From MED-G20 sp038108155 (GTDB lineage Bacteria; Bacteroidota; Bacteroidia; Flavobacteriales_D; Parvicellaceae), in assembly GCA_038108155.1 (NCBI GenBank), contig JAYNHP010000012.1, positions 1 to 49,405 of the forward strand: a stretch of 49,405 bases of DNA, in the 5' to 3' direction. The position numbers and the translations under genes were made by a program. Numbering within the stretch: the first letter of the stretch is position 1; each line of letters begins with the position of its first letter. The notes beneath the pieces were generated by a model. That model saw only the letters and a program-made list of their open reading frames with translations. It was not told the DNA's origin and did not search any database. This document shows positions 15,317 through 23,560 of this stretch, piece after piece.

Positions 15317-18202
15317 TTAGAACCTATACTTAAAACCTAAAGAAAATATTCTTCCAGGATTTCTTAATCTAAAATTTAGAGCTTCCGTTCCATAGGATTC
15401 TACCATGCTTTCTTTAACATCCCCTATAAGATTATTTGCTCTTAAATTAATTGTTGATTTTCTTTCTTTTCCAAAGGTTTTATTAAAATTGAAATTTAAG
15501 CTATGAAAAGGAATTCTAAAAACATCTGGTCTAAATCCATCACCAACAATCTCTAAAGTTTTGCCCTGAACATTATAAAATAAACCAGTTTGTATTCCTT
15601 TTTCGGGATTGGAATAGCTTACACCTGAATTTAATAAATAAGGGGCTTGCCCTTGAAGTGTTCTGTAATCACCAACAGTCTCTCCAGTTCTTTTACTACT
15701 TTCTCTTCTGGCTTTTTCAGATTCACTAAATGTTAAACGAGATTCAATAAATGAAATGTTAGCATTAAATGATAAATCTTTTAGTCTCTCAGAAATAAAT
15801 TGTAGGTTTTTCCTTATTTCGAATTCAATTCCTCCAACATTAGCAGATCCAAAATTCCTAGGAGTAAAGTTAGTAGGAGCTGATTCGTAGTAGGTCATCT
15901 CAATAGGATCTTGAAATATTTTATAGAAAAAACTTACAGCCATCATTTGAGAAAATTCTCCAAAAAATTCATATCTAACATCGTAGTTCTGAATGTATGT
16001 AGGTTTTAAGTCAATATTTCCAACAAAAGTCATGTTGGATAATGGATCAAATATTTGAGCAATAGAAGCTTCTTTAAAAGATGGTCTTGCTGTTGTTCTT
16101 GTGAAGGATGTTCTTAAGTTACTATTTTCAGAAATTTGATATATAAAATTTCCGGAAGGAAATAAATCTAGTTTATTTATTACATTTTGGTTCCTATAGT
16201 TATCTCCACTAGAATTTTGTCCTGTGTAAAACAAATCAAATTTTTCCATTCTAAGACCCACAATAGTTTTTAACACACCAAATAATTTTAATTCGTTAGA
16301 AAAATATCCTGAAAAATTTCTTTTAGTAGATTCAAATTGGCTGCTTCTATCTGTTATTGTTGCTCTTGGATTCATATAGCTTCCAATAGGATTAGATTCT
16401 GTTACTAACACATTAGAACCAAAAATTAAATTTGGGTTGCCATTAATAACTGACCAAACAGAAGGATCATCCCAACAGCTTACTTGAAATCTAGCAATTT
16501 GAAAGTCTCTAGATTGGAAAGTGGCTAATGCTCCGTACTTAAACTTTGCTTTTTCACTGTCAAGCTCATAATTCTTAGTGAAATCTATTTTAGAGTTAAA
16601 ATGATTTTCATTTAAAAACCTCCAAATTCTAGTTGGCTGTGTGTTATCTTTATATTTAAAAGCATTATTATCATCAATAAAAATTGTTGATCTTACATCT
16701 TTATCATGAATTTTTGAAATAGTAGGGGATATTTTCCACTCGATTTTATCGACCAATTTTGATAAAAATGAAGAGTCTATTATCGTATGAGTTCCGTTAA
16801 GTATAATATTAGTGATACTTCTTTGACTGTACTCTAAATTATCTTTATTATAGTCAACAAAGTCTGTAAATCTGTTTTCTTGTCTAAACTTACCAGCTTT
16901 TTTCTCTCCATTTTGAATATGCATTAAGGTCAATTTAAACTTTGATTTATCTGTTCTATATGAAAGACCTCCTAAACCACTAAAAATTATATTATTGATT
17001 CCTATTTCTCCTCTTTGTGTCCGAAATGTATCTAAGACATAAACATCAGGATTGGTGTTAGTATTAAAATAATTATCAATGGCTTCTTCGTAATATTCTG
17101 TTTGATTATTATAAGATATAGCTCCTAACCAACCAATTGTATGTTCTTTCTTACCAATGTCAAATTGATTTCCAGTTGAATAACCTAAAGAGAAATTCAT
17201 CAAACTATTACTTCTTTTTGCAGCCATTATCGGATCAAAAGAAGTGGAGAGATTATTAATGGTATTGTAATCTTGCGAAGAAAGATTTGGAAAATCAGCA
17301 TTTAAATTATTAGTGTACAAATCGTTAAGAGACCGATTGTAAAAACTTGATAAATTATTTTCTATTGGAATGTCTCTTTGCCCATTATCAAAAGCTAAAA
17401 AGTCAGTTGCGCTGCCTTTGTATGATTTATATTCTGAATTAAAATGCATGGTTGGGTTGTATCCTAAACTAATTGATAAAGCTGGGCTTTTTTTTGAAGG
17501 AAATTCCTTGGTTACGATATTTACTAATCCCCCAGTAAAATCTGCAGGTAAATTCGCTGTAAAAGATTTAATTATTTGAACATTATCTAATATACTAGTA
17601 GGAAATAAATCCATTTGTATGGTATTTCTATCAGGATCTAATCCTGGAATATCAATACCATTTAAAATTGATTTAGTGTATCTATCTCCTAGACCTCTGA
17701 CGTATACATATTTACCTCCCATAATAGAAACACCAGGAGCTCTTTTAATAGCATTGGCTAAGTTACTGGAACCAACTTTTTTGAACGCCTCAGATGAAAG
17801 ACCATCCATTAAATTGGCTGATTTTTTTTGCATCATTAATAATGCTTCGTCCGTATTTTTTTGAACAGATACTGAAATAATTACTTCTTCTAATCCAACT
17901 GAAGATGATAAAAGGTTAACATTGATTTCTTTTATATCATTTTGTCCAACCTTTATATCAGTTAGTTCTTTAGTTCTGTAACCTACAAACGAAAAAACCA
18001 GAGTATAAGTACCAGGTTCAATTTTTATAGAATAATTTCCGTCAAAATCAGTTGTAACTCCAATATTAGTACCTTTTACTAAGACATTGGCAAAAGGCAT
18101 GGTTTCATTAAATTCTTCGTCAATAACTTTTCCTATGATTTTACTTTGTGTATAAAATGAAGAAAGAAATAATAAAAAAAATGACAATAATAGAATTCGC
18201 AT
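15317..18202 (-). CDS. TonB-dependent outer-membrane receptor
   Basis: Energised uptake of a ligand across the outer membrane. A signal peptide (1-20) precedes a CarboxypepD_reg-like domain (about 21-110, KIIGKVIDEEF...TTDFDGNYSIKI...SFVGYRTKE), then the plug (about 125-240) with YVYVRGLGDRYTKSILNGID, DRNTIQMDLFP and PADFTGGLVNI. The remainder is a 22-strand-type barrel ending in the aromatic motif FSLGFKYRF. Length 961 is normal. The RGLGDRY plug variant belongs to the receptor subgroup I associate with phosphate or organophosphate contexts in Proteobacteria and Bacteroidota, though the ligand is not proven. Upstream is a beta-helix lipoprotein gene separated by a terminator; downstream is a Na/Pi symporter after 24 bases. 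Confidence 0.94.
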   Translation of the reverse strand: MRILLLSFFLLFLSSFYTQSKIIGKVIDEEFNETMPFANVLVKGTNIGVTTDFDGNYSIKIEPGTYTLVFSFVGYRTKELTDIKVGQNDIKEINVNLLSSSVGLEEVIISVSVQKNTDEALLMMQKKSANLMDGLSSEAFKKVGSSNLANAIKRAPGVSIMGGKYVYVRGLGDRYTKSILNGIDIPGLDPDRNTIQMDLFPTSILDNVQIIKSFTANLPADFTGGLVNIVTKEFPSKKSPALSISLGYNPTMHFNSEYKSYKGSATDFLAFDNGQRDIPIENNLSSFYNRSLNDLYTNNLNADFPNLSSQDYNTINNLSTSFDPIMAAKRSNSLMNFSLGYSTGNQFDIGKKEHTIGWLGAISYNNQTEYYEEAIDNYFNTNTNPDVYVLDTFRTQRGEIGINNIIFSGLGGLSYRTDKSKFKLTLMHIQNGEKKAGKFRQENRFTDFVDYNKDNLEYSQRSITNIILNGTHTIIDSSFLSKLVDKIEWKISPTISKIHDKDVRSTIFIDDNNAFKYKDNTQPTRIWRFLNENHFNSKIDFTKNYELDSEKAKFKYGALATFQSRDFQIARFQVSCWDDPSVWSVINGNPNLIFGSNVLVTESNPIGSYMNPRATITDRSSQFESTKRNFSGYFSNELKLFGVLKTIVGLRMEKFDLFYTGQNSSGDNYRNQNVINKLDLFPSGNFIYQISENSNLRTSFTRTTARPSFKEASIAQIFDPLSNMTFVGNIDLKPTYIQNYDVRYEFFGEFSQMMAVSFFYKIFQDPIEMTYYESAPTNFTPRNFGSANVGGIEFEIRKNLQFISERLKDLSFNANISFIESRLTFSESEKARRESSKRTGETVGDYRTLQGQAPYLLNSGVSYSNPEKGIQTGLFYNVQGKTLEIVGDGFRPDVFRIPFHSLNFNFNKTFGKERKSTINLRANNLIGDVKESMVESYGTEALNFRLRNPGRIFSLGFKYRF

Positions 18203-18231
18203 TCAAACAAATTTTCTGCAATTATATACAT

Positions 18232-18267
18232 AAAAAAACTGCCTTGTTGATTAAACAAGGCAGTTTT
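18232..18267 (-). terminator. intrinsic terminator between lipoprotein and TonB receptor genes
   Basis: The arms AAAACTGCCTTG and CAAGGCAGTTTT (18256-18267 and 18235-18246) form a perfect 12-bp stem that two further A-T pairs can extend, with a 5-base loop. On the reverse strand it runs into TTTTTTTA (18232-18238). It lies 52-87 bases after the lipoprotein stop and some 30 bases before the receptor start. It would make the lipoprotein transcript dominant, with partial read-through into the receptor. Confidence 0.8.
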
Positions 18268-18318
18268 CTAAAATTTAACTTTTACTTAATATATTAACTA
18301 AATGTTAATTGACGTATT

Positions 18319-19638
18319 TTAAAAAGCACCTTTTGAAGACGCATATGTCCAAGAAAAATCTAAAGGGTTAGCTCCTACTGTATTTGAACCTGTAGATACC
18401 ACTGTACAAATTGTAGCACCATCTGATTCAAAAGTTGACCCTACAGTAGATCTATCATTAAATATAGAACCGTCAGTAAGATTTGGTGTAAAGCAATCTG
18501 AACCACCATCTGTAGCTGGAGTAAATTCATATCCAGAAAAAGTTAATGTTCCGGCTGTGTAACTATTAGCATCTTCATCTTTGTCTAATTCTATATCTTT
18601 TCCATCTGTGAAATTCATTATATATACATTGTTATTAGCACCAGTAGCACCTTTTCTGTAATCAGAAATTTCACCATCTACACCAGTAGCAGAGCATTCA
18701 TCATTAGTTCCAACCAAAGTTAAATTGTTAAGTGTAAAACTACCTGGTGCAGAACCCTCAGGTCCGTCAATTTCTAGAGCATGATCGGAAGCAGAATTTA
18801 GAATAACCATTGAATTAGAAATTGTACCTGCATAAGCTTGATCAATATCTAATCCATCATCACCTTGTCCCCAAACTAATAGCTCAGAAGCATTAACAGT
18901 TCCACCAAAAAACTCTATACCGTCGTCTACATTACCAACCACTTCAATATGATCAATTATTGTTCCAGTACCAACACCACCTAAAGTCAAACCATTGATT
19001 TCATTACCTTCACCAATTTCAGCACCACCATGTCTTATAGAAACATATTGTATTACACCTGAATTATCAGCAGGATCGCTACCGCCATATAATCCATTGG
19101 TTTCGGAAGCAGGAATTCCTTCAATTTGCAACTCTGTTACATCTCCAGAAAAGGAACATGGAGCATTGCCTAAAACCAATAAACCTCCCCATAATCCTCT
19201 TACGTTCTCATTTAATGATGATCCAGCAGTTTGACCCACAGTAATATCGTCAGATTCTGAAGTCATTACAATAGGAGCACTAGCAGTACCTTCTGCCATT
19301 AATTTTCCACCTCTAGCAATTACTAAGGAAGAAGCATTTGCTCCAGTTCCAGCTTTGGCTTTTATTATAGTACCTGCTGGAATAGTCAAAGTTACACCGC
19401 TTGGTACAATAACTCTTCCTTCTAAGGTCCATACTACTGAAGCATCTAATGTTTGGTCAGCAGACAAAGTACCGGTTAATTTATATTCTGTTGCAGGATA
19501 TTCACAAGAACCATCATCTTTAGTAGCATCTGAATTGTAATTAGTGGCAGTAGGGTCAGTACATCCATCAGTTCCACAACTATTAAACAAACCTAAAGCA
19601 AGGATTGCAGTAAAAAAAGGTAATTTTATATTTTTCAT
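18319..19638 (-). CDS. right-handed beta-helix lipoprotein
   Basis: A 439-residue secreted lipoprotein. The leader MKNIKLPFFTAILALGLFNSC has a lipobox-like Cys at 21. Next is a Cys-paired motif CTDPTATNY...DDGSCEY (about 26-46), frequent in Flavobacteriales surface proteins. From about 60 to 420 there are strand-turn repeats rich in Gly, Asn and Asp with stacked VIVPSGVTLTIPAGTIIKA, NGLTLGGVGTGT and DDGIEFFGGTVNA, consistent with a parallel beta-helix. This family has often been misnamed 'multidrug transporter'. There is no obvious T9SS C-terminal sorting domain. Its position before a TonB receptor recalls a SusD-like surface partner, but it is not SusD-like in sequence. It is divergent from the PhoB-like regulator. 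Confidence 0.8.
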   Translation of the reverse strand: MKNIKLPFFTAILALGLFNSCGTDGCTDPTATNYNSDATKDDGSCEYPATEYKLTGTLSADQTLDASVVWTLEGRVIVPSGVTLTIPAGTIIKAKAGTGANASSLVIARGGKLMAEGTASAPIVMTSESDDITVGQTAGSSLNENVRGLWGGLLVLGNAPCSFSGDVTELQIEGIPASETNGLYGGSDPADNSGVIQYVSIRHGGAEIGEGNEINGLTLGGVGTGTIIDHIEVVGNVDDGIEFFGGTVNASELLVWGQGDDGLDIDQAYAGTISNSMVILNSASDHALEIDGPEGSAPGSFTLNNLTLVGTNDECSATGVDGEISDYRKGATGANNNVYIMNFTDGKDIELDKDEDANSYTAGTLTFSGYEFTPATDGGSDCFTPNLTDGSIFNDRSTVGSTFESDGATICTVVSTGSNTVGANPLDFSWTYASSKGAF

Positions 19639-19713
19639 TATTTGATATTTAAATTTTAAGTTAAATTGAGTTACAAAGAAAATTGTAAAACTTAATTACA
19701 CTTTTTATTAATC

Positions 19714-19760
19714 GTTAAAAATTAATTATATGTATGTTAACACTATATTATGATTGTTAA
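19714..19760 (-). promoter_or_regulatory. TTAAC-type repeats in the lipoprotein/regulator intergenic region
   Basis: On the reverse strand TTAACA (19755-19760), TTAACAT (19734-19740) and TTAACGAT (19711-19718) are spaced 20 and 22 bp, about two 11-bp steps each. A palindromic GTTAAC also occurs at 19811-19816 nearer the regulator. A weak -7 element TTTCTTTG without a -33 partner lies at 19674-19681, as expected if an activator supplies contacts. The remaining intergenic DNA (19639-19871) is AT-rich with no other structure I can name. Regulatory use is inferred. Confidence 0.35.
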
Positions 19761-19871
19761 ATAAAGGCTAATTGATATTAAATATTATTAATGTTTTTAA
19801 TTAATAATATGTTAACTTAAATGATAGTATTAATATTAATTTGCTGATTATTTTTATAAAAAATTAAAATT

Positions 19872-20537
19872 ATGTCTAAAAAAATATTGATAGTAGACGA
19901 TGAAAAAGATATTTTGGAACTATTAGATTACCATCTCACAAAAGAAGGTTTTATAACTATGAAAGCTTATAATGGAAAAGATGCTCTTAAAATTGCCAAA
20001 GACTTTTTGCCTGATCTTGTTTTATTAGATTTAATGATGCCAGAAATGGATGGCATAGAAACCTGTATAGAGTTTAGAGAAGATAATCTTTTAAAAGGTA
20101 CATTAATAGCTATTTTAACTGCTAGAGCCGAAGACTATTCTCAAATAGCTGGGTTAAATGCTGGTGCAGATGATTATATAAATAAGCCAATAAAACCAAG
20201 GGTTTTAATAAGTAGAATTAAAGCACTTCTTAGAAGAACAGAATCTAAAGTTAATGTGGAATCAAGTGTTGAATTGGAAATTGATATCGAAAAGTATGTT
20301 GCGATTCTCAAAGGAGAAGAAATGTTACTTCCTAAAAAAGAATTTGAGTTATTAGCACTTCTATTTTCTAAACCAGGTAAAGTTTTTACCAGAGAAGTAA
20401 TATTAGCTAGAGTATGGGGTGATGATATTATTGTCGGTGACAGAACTATTGATGTCCACATTAGAAAATTAAGAGAAAAAATTGGTAATCAATACATTAA
20501 AACAGTAAAAGGAGTTGGATACAAATTAAAGTTGTAA
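19872..20537 (+). CDS. OmpR/PhoB-family response regulator
   Basis: A two-domain transcription factor. The receiver domain (1-120) has acidic pocket D9/D10, phosphoacceptor D53 in LVLLDLMMPEMDG, switch T83 and K105 in the NKP loop. The C-terminal winged helix (about 130-221) contains LPKKEFELLALLFSKPGKVFTREVIL, VGDRTIDVHIRKLREKIG and IKTVKGVGYKL, all typical of PhoB/OmpR. No histidine kinase is adjacent, so it is an orphan here or its PhoR lies elsewhere. It is divergent from the beta-helix lipoprotein and receptor genes. Its gene ends in a 12-base overlap with the convergent NUDIX gene. PhoB identity is suggested by context, not proven by sequence. Confidence 0.9.
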   Translation: MSKKILIVDDEKDILELLDYHLTKEGFITMKAYNGKDALKIAKDFLPDLVLLDLMMPEMDGIETCIEFREDNLLKGTLIAILTARAEDYSQIAGLNAGADDYINKPIKPRVLISRIKALLRRTESKVNVESSVELEIDIEKYVAILKGEEMLLPKKEFELLALLFSKPGKVFTREVILARVWGDDIIVGDRTIDVHIRKLREKIGNQYIKTVKGVGYKLKL

Positions 20538-21155
20538 CATTCTTCTAAATTCATTAAGAATAACGCTTGTAGCTCCCCAAACTATTTTATTATTTAGATC
20601 TAAATAAGGCACTTCAAAATTCACATTTCTAATACTTTTTTTAAAGCTCATCTTTTTAACCTTAATGACATCTTTTTTGAAAAGAGCTTTAATATTTACT
20701 TCAATTATTCTTTTAACTTCTCTTTCATTAGCTTTGAAATCTGGTGTAAAATCACAATAGCCAACAAATGGATGAATTAAAAAATTACTCGGAGGGACAA
20801 ATACTTGTGATAACTCACCAATAATATTTATGGAAACAGGATCAACACCAATCTCTTCCATAGTTTCTCTCAAAGCTGTTTCTTTCATAGATTCACCACT
20901 TTCATTTTTACCACCTGGAAAAGATATTTGGTTGCTGTGGGTGCCTTCGTACTCTTGTCGTTCAATTAAACAAAAAAATGTTTCTTCATCTTTAGGATAG
21001 ATTAGTAATAAAGTACTTGCAATTTTTGGGTTTTTATTTTTAAAATCTAACTCTATTTCATTTCTGTATGGAGCCAATTCTCTATGGGCCTGCTTCCCAG
21101 GTAATGGAAGGTCAAAAGCCTGAAAAATTTTATTTATTATAATTTTAAAATCCAA
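20526..21155 (-). CDS. NUDIX hydrolase, probable coenzyme A pyrophosphatase (NudL-like)
   Basis: Hydrolyses CoA or a related nucleoside diphosphate derivative. The NUDIX box Gx5Ex7REUxEExGU is complete at about 82-104: GKNESGE...RETMEEIGV. Just before it, LIERQEYEGTHSNQISFPGG corresponds to the CoA-pyrophosphatase signature seen in the NudL/YeaB group, in which an Arg and SFPGG are spaced this way. Length 209 fits. The gene is monocistronic and its stop overlaps the response regulator gene by 12 bases. Confidence 0.88.
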   Translation of the reverse strand: MDFKIIINKIFQAFDLPLPGKQAHRELAPYRNEIELDFKNKNPKIASTLLLIYPKDEETFFCLIERQEYEGTHSNQISFPGGKNESGESMKETALRETMEEIGVDPVSINIIGELSQVFVPPSNFLIHPFVGYCDFTPDFKANEREVKRIIEVNIKALFKKDVIKVKKMSFKKSIRNVNFEVPYLDLNNKIVWGATSVILNEFRRMLQL

Positions 21156-21242
21156 TAAAAAATAATATTTGTTACTAAGATTGTATAAATATCAAAATTG
21201 TAATGGTACTATGCCAATTTGTTTTCTAATTTTGAACAATAT

Positions 21243-21650
21243 ATGAAAGAGCTTTGGTCATCTAGCGTATTTTGGAGAGTTTTAATAAATTCTATAGGTG
21301 TAGTTTCTGTTATTCTTGGATTTTGGTTATTATTTAAGTTGATTAAGTTTTTTTATTCACTTAGAAAAAACAAAAATCTAAATGCTAAGAATTACATTGA
21401 CCTACTACCAATTCCTAGTGAATTTAAAGGAAATGTTCAAATAGGAGTTACTTTAAATAACAAACAAAACATAGACTTTAATATTTTAGACAATAAAGAA
21501 AAACAATTGGAAAATGTATACAATGGTGATATTGAAAAAGGGGAGAAGATATTTAAAATTGATTCTCTTAAATTTCAAAATGGAGAATATTTCATTTCAA
21601 TTAAGACCGATCACCAAAAGATTTTAAGAAAAATTTTAGTTGATAATTAA
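21243..21650 (+). CDS. one-TM protein with T9SS-CTD-like beta domain
   Basis: A 135-residue protein from ATG 21243; a TTG at 21219 could add eight residues. One membrane helix (about 12-38, VLINSIGVVSVILGFWLLF) is followed by a basic stretch (FYSLRKNKN), which by the positive-inside rule puts the C-terminus in the cytosol. Residues 55-135 have the strand pattern of a type IX secretion C-terminal domain: FKGNVQIGVTLNNKQNIDF, LDNKEKQLENVYNGDIEKG, FQNGEYFISIKTDH and the closing RKILVDN. A true sorting domain would need a signal peptide and a periplasmic location, so this may be a relative of that fold used for something else. Downstream lie the amidinotransferase genes after 44 bases. No function is assigned. 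Confidence 0.6.
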   Translation: MKELWSSSVFWRVLINSIGVVSVILGFWLLFKLIKFFYSLRKNKNLNAKNYIDLLPIPSEFKGNVQIGVTLNNKQNIDFNILDNKEKQLENVYNGDIEKGEKIFKIDSLKFQNGEYFISIKTDHQKILRKILVDN

Positions 21651-21694
21651 TTGTATTTTTACCTAACTAAACTCTCTGTTAATTAAATAGAAAA

Positions 21695-22624
21695 TTGAAT
21701 TTAAATTCTAAAATATCTCTTAGTGTAAATAGTGAAACAGAGTTTTTAAAATCTGTTATTTTAGGAATACCAAACGATATTGGTTCTATTCCCAAAGTTG
21801 AAGAATGCTTCGATCCTTCCTCTATTTACCATGTAGAAAATAACTCTTATCCTACTGCGATAGATATTTCCAACGAGATGACAGATTTTTTGGAAGTATT
21901 AAATAAGTACAATGTAAAGGTTCTAAGACCAGAAAATATTCCGAATCTTAATCAAGTTTTTGCTAGGGACCTTGGGTTTGTTTTACAAGACACATTCTTA
22001 ATTTCCAATATTATTGAAAATAGAGCTAATGAAATTCCAGCTATTCAACATATTCTTTCCCAAATTAGTTCTAAGAAAGTTTTAAAAATTGATTCTAAAG
22101 CAAAGATTGAAGGTGGTGATGTCACTATTTTTAAAGACCATGTTTTTATCGGGGCCTCTAATCCTACAGATTTTAATAAATACAAAGTTGCTAGAACCAA
22201 TTTCGAAGCAGTTGATTTTATTAAAAATAATTTTCCAAATAAGAAGGTTGTTGGTTTTGAATTATTCAAATCGGATAACGATAAAAACGAAAACACCTTA
22301 CATCTAGATTGTTGTTTTCAGCCAGTCTCTAAAAATCTTGCTATCATAGCACCAGATTCTTTTAAAAATAAAAGTGATGTTGTTTATTTAGAAGAATTAT
22401 TCGGAAAATCTAATTTGTTTTATATTTCTAAAGACGAAAAAAATAATATGTACTCTAATATTTTTTCGATTTCTCCTAAGGTAGTAATATCCGATTCTAG
22501 ATTTTCAAGATTGAATAGTTGGTTACAACAAAAAGATATTGTAGTTGAAGAAGTAAATTATTCAGAAATATCTAAAATGGGAGGTTTGTTTAGGTGTTCC
22601 ACTCTTCCATTAATACGAGAGTAA
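21695..22624 (+). CDS. amidinotransferase/arginine deiminase-fold enzyme (DDAH-like)
   Basis: A guanidino-group-modifying enzyme of the pentein fold. Active-site signatures are present: FARDLGFV (D92), IEGGDV (E139-D142), TLHLDCCF (H203, D205) and the terminal nucleophile C301 in GLFRCSTLPL. Members act as arginine deiminase, dimethylarginine hydrolase or arginine:glycine amidinotransferase; the exact reaction cannot be read here. The start is TTG at 21695, because an in-frame stop lies 15 bases upstream and no ATG precedes the conserved part. The stop TAA overlaps the ATG of the next gene by one base (TAATG), so both are translationally coupled. Confidence 0.88.
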   Translation: MNLNSKISLSVNSETEFLKSVILGIPNDIGSIPKVEECFDPSSIYHVENNSYPTAIDISNEMTDFLEVLNKYNVKVLRPENIPNLNQVFARDLGFVLQDTFLISNIIENRANEIPAIQHILSQISSKKVLKIDSKAKIEGGDVTIFKDHVFIGASNPTDFNKYKVARTNFEAVDFIKNNFPNKKVVGFELFKSDNDKNENTLHLDCCFQPVSKNLAIIAPDSFKNKSDVVYLEELFGKSNLFYISKDEKNNMYSNIFSISPKVVISDSRFSRLNSWLQQKDIVVEEVNYSEISKMGGLFRCSTLPLIRE

Positions 22625-23553
22625 TGTCACAAATAACAAATAGTATTTTAATGATTAAACCAACTGGTTTCACCTATAATGCGGAGACTGCAGAAAATAA
22701 TCATTTTCAAAATCCAATAAGTACTCAAAACCAAAAAGAGATATCTGAGAATGCCTTTAGAGAATTTGATAATATGGTTTATAAATTAGATAGTAAAGGG
22801 GTTAATGTCACTGTAATAGACCCCAAAGAAAATTATCTAAATCCGGATGCTGTATTTCCAAATAATTGGTTTTCTCTTCATAAAGATGGAACTAAAATTC
22901 TATACCCAATGTTCGCCAAAAGCAGAAGAAAGGAAAGGGACTTAGAAATATTTAAAATTCTTGAAAAGAACTTAAATTTTAAAATTAAAACTACTGTTGA
23001 TTTTACAATCTATGAACAAGAAAACTTATATCTAGAAGGAACAGGAAGTATGATTTTAGATAGAGAAAATAAAATAGCTTATGCTGCTTTATCTGAAAGA
23101 ACTTCCAAAAAAATACTTGTTGATTTTGGCCAGAAAATGAATTACAATATTGTGTACTTCAATGCTCTTCACACAGTTAATAATATACAGTCACCTATTT
23201 ACCATACCAATGTTATGATGTGTCTAGGAGATAGATTTTCTGTTATTTGCTTAGAGACAATTTATGATCAATTGGAAAAAGTTAAGCTTTTAAATTCTTT
23301 AGAAGAAACTAACAAAGAAATTATAGAAATTGCTGTCCCACAAATGAATAATTTTGCTGGGAATATGCTACAAGTTGTTGGTGCTAATAACTCTCCCATT
23401 ATTTTCATGTCACAATCTGCTTTTGATTCGCTGAACAAAAGTCAGCTTAAAAAATTAGAGAAGTTTGGTGAAATTTTATTTTCAAATCTTTCTACAATTG
23501 AAAATTATGGAGGAGGAAGTGCCAGATGTATGATGGCTGAACTTTTTTATTGA
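22624..23553 (+). CDS. ctlX: citrulline utilization hydrolase CtlX-type protein
   Basis: A pentein-fold hydrolase of 309 residues. PDAVFPNNWFSLHKDG (about 77-92), EGTGSMILDR, YHTNVMMCLG and the C-terminal GGGSARCMMAEL with nucleophile C302 are all hallmarks of the family that NCBI names CtlX and that is linked to citrulline use in Francisella. The ATG at 22624 overlaps the previous stop, and I reject an upstream frame extension to 22594 because it only reads through the tail of the previous gene. The pair of coupled penteins is common in Flavobacteriia and probably handles arginine or citrulline. Confidence 0.88.
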   Translation: MSQITNSILMIKPTGFTYNAETAENNHFQNPISTQNQKEISENAFREFDNMVYKLDSKGVNVTVIDPKENYLNPDAVFPNNWFSLHKDGTKILYPMFAKSRRKERDLEIFKILEKNLNFKIKTTVDFTIYEQENLYLEGTGSMILDRENKIAYAALSERTSKKILVDFGQKMNYNIVYFNALHTVNNIQSPIYHTNVMMCLGDRFSVICLETIYDQLEKVKLLNSLEETNKEIIEIAVPQMNNFAGNMLQVVGANNSPIIFMSQSAFDSLNKSQLKKLEKFGEILFSNLSTIENYGGGSARCMMAELFY

Positions 23554-23560
23554 ATATACC

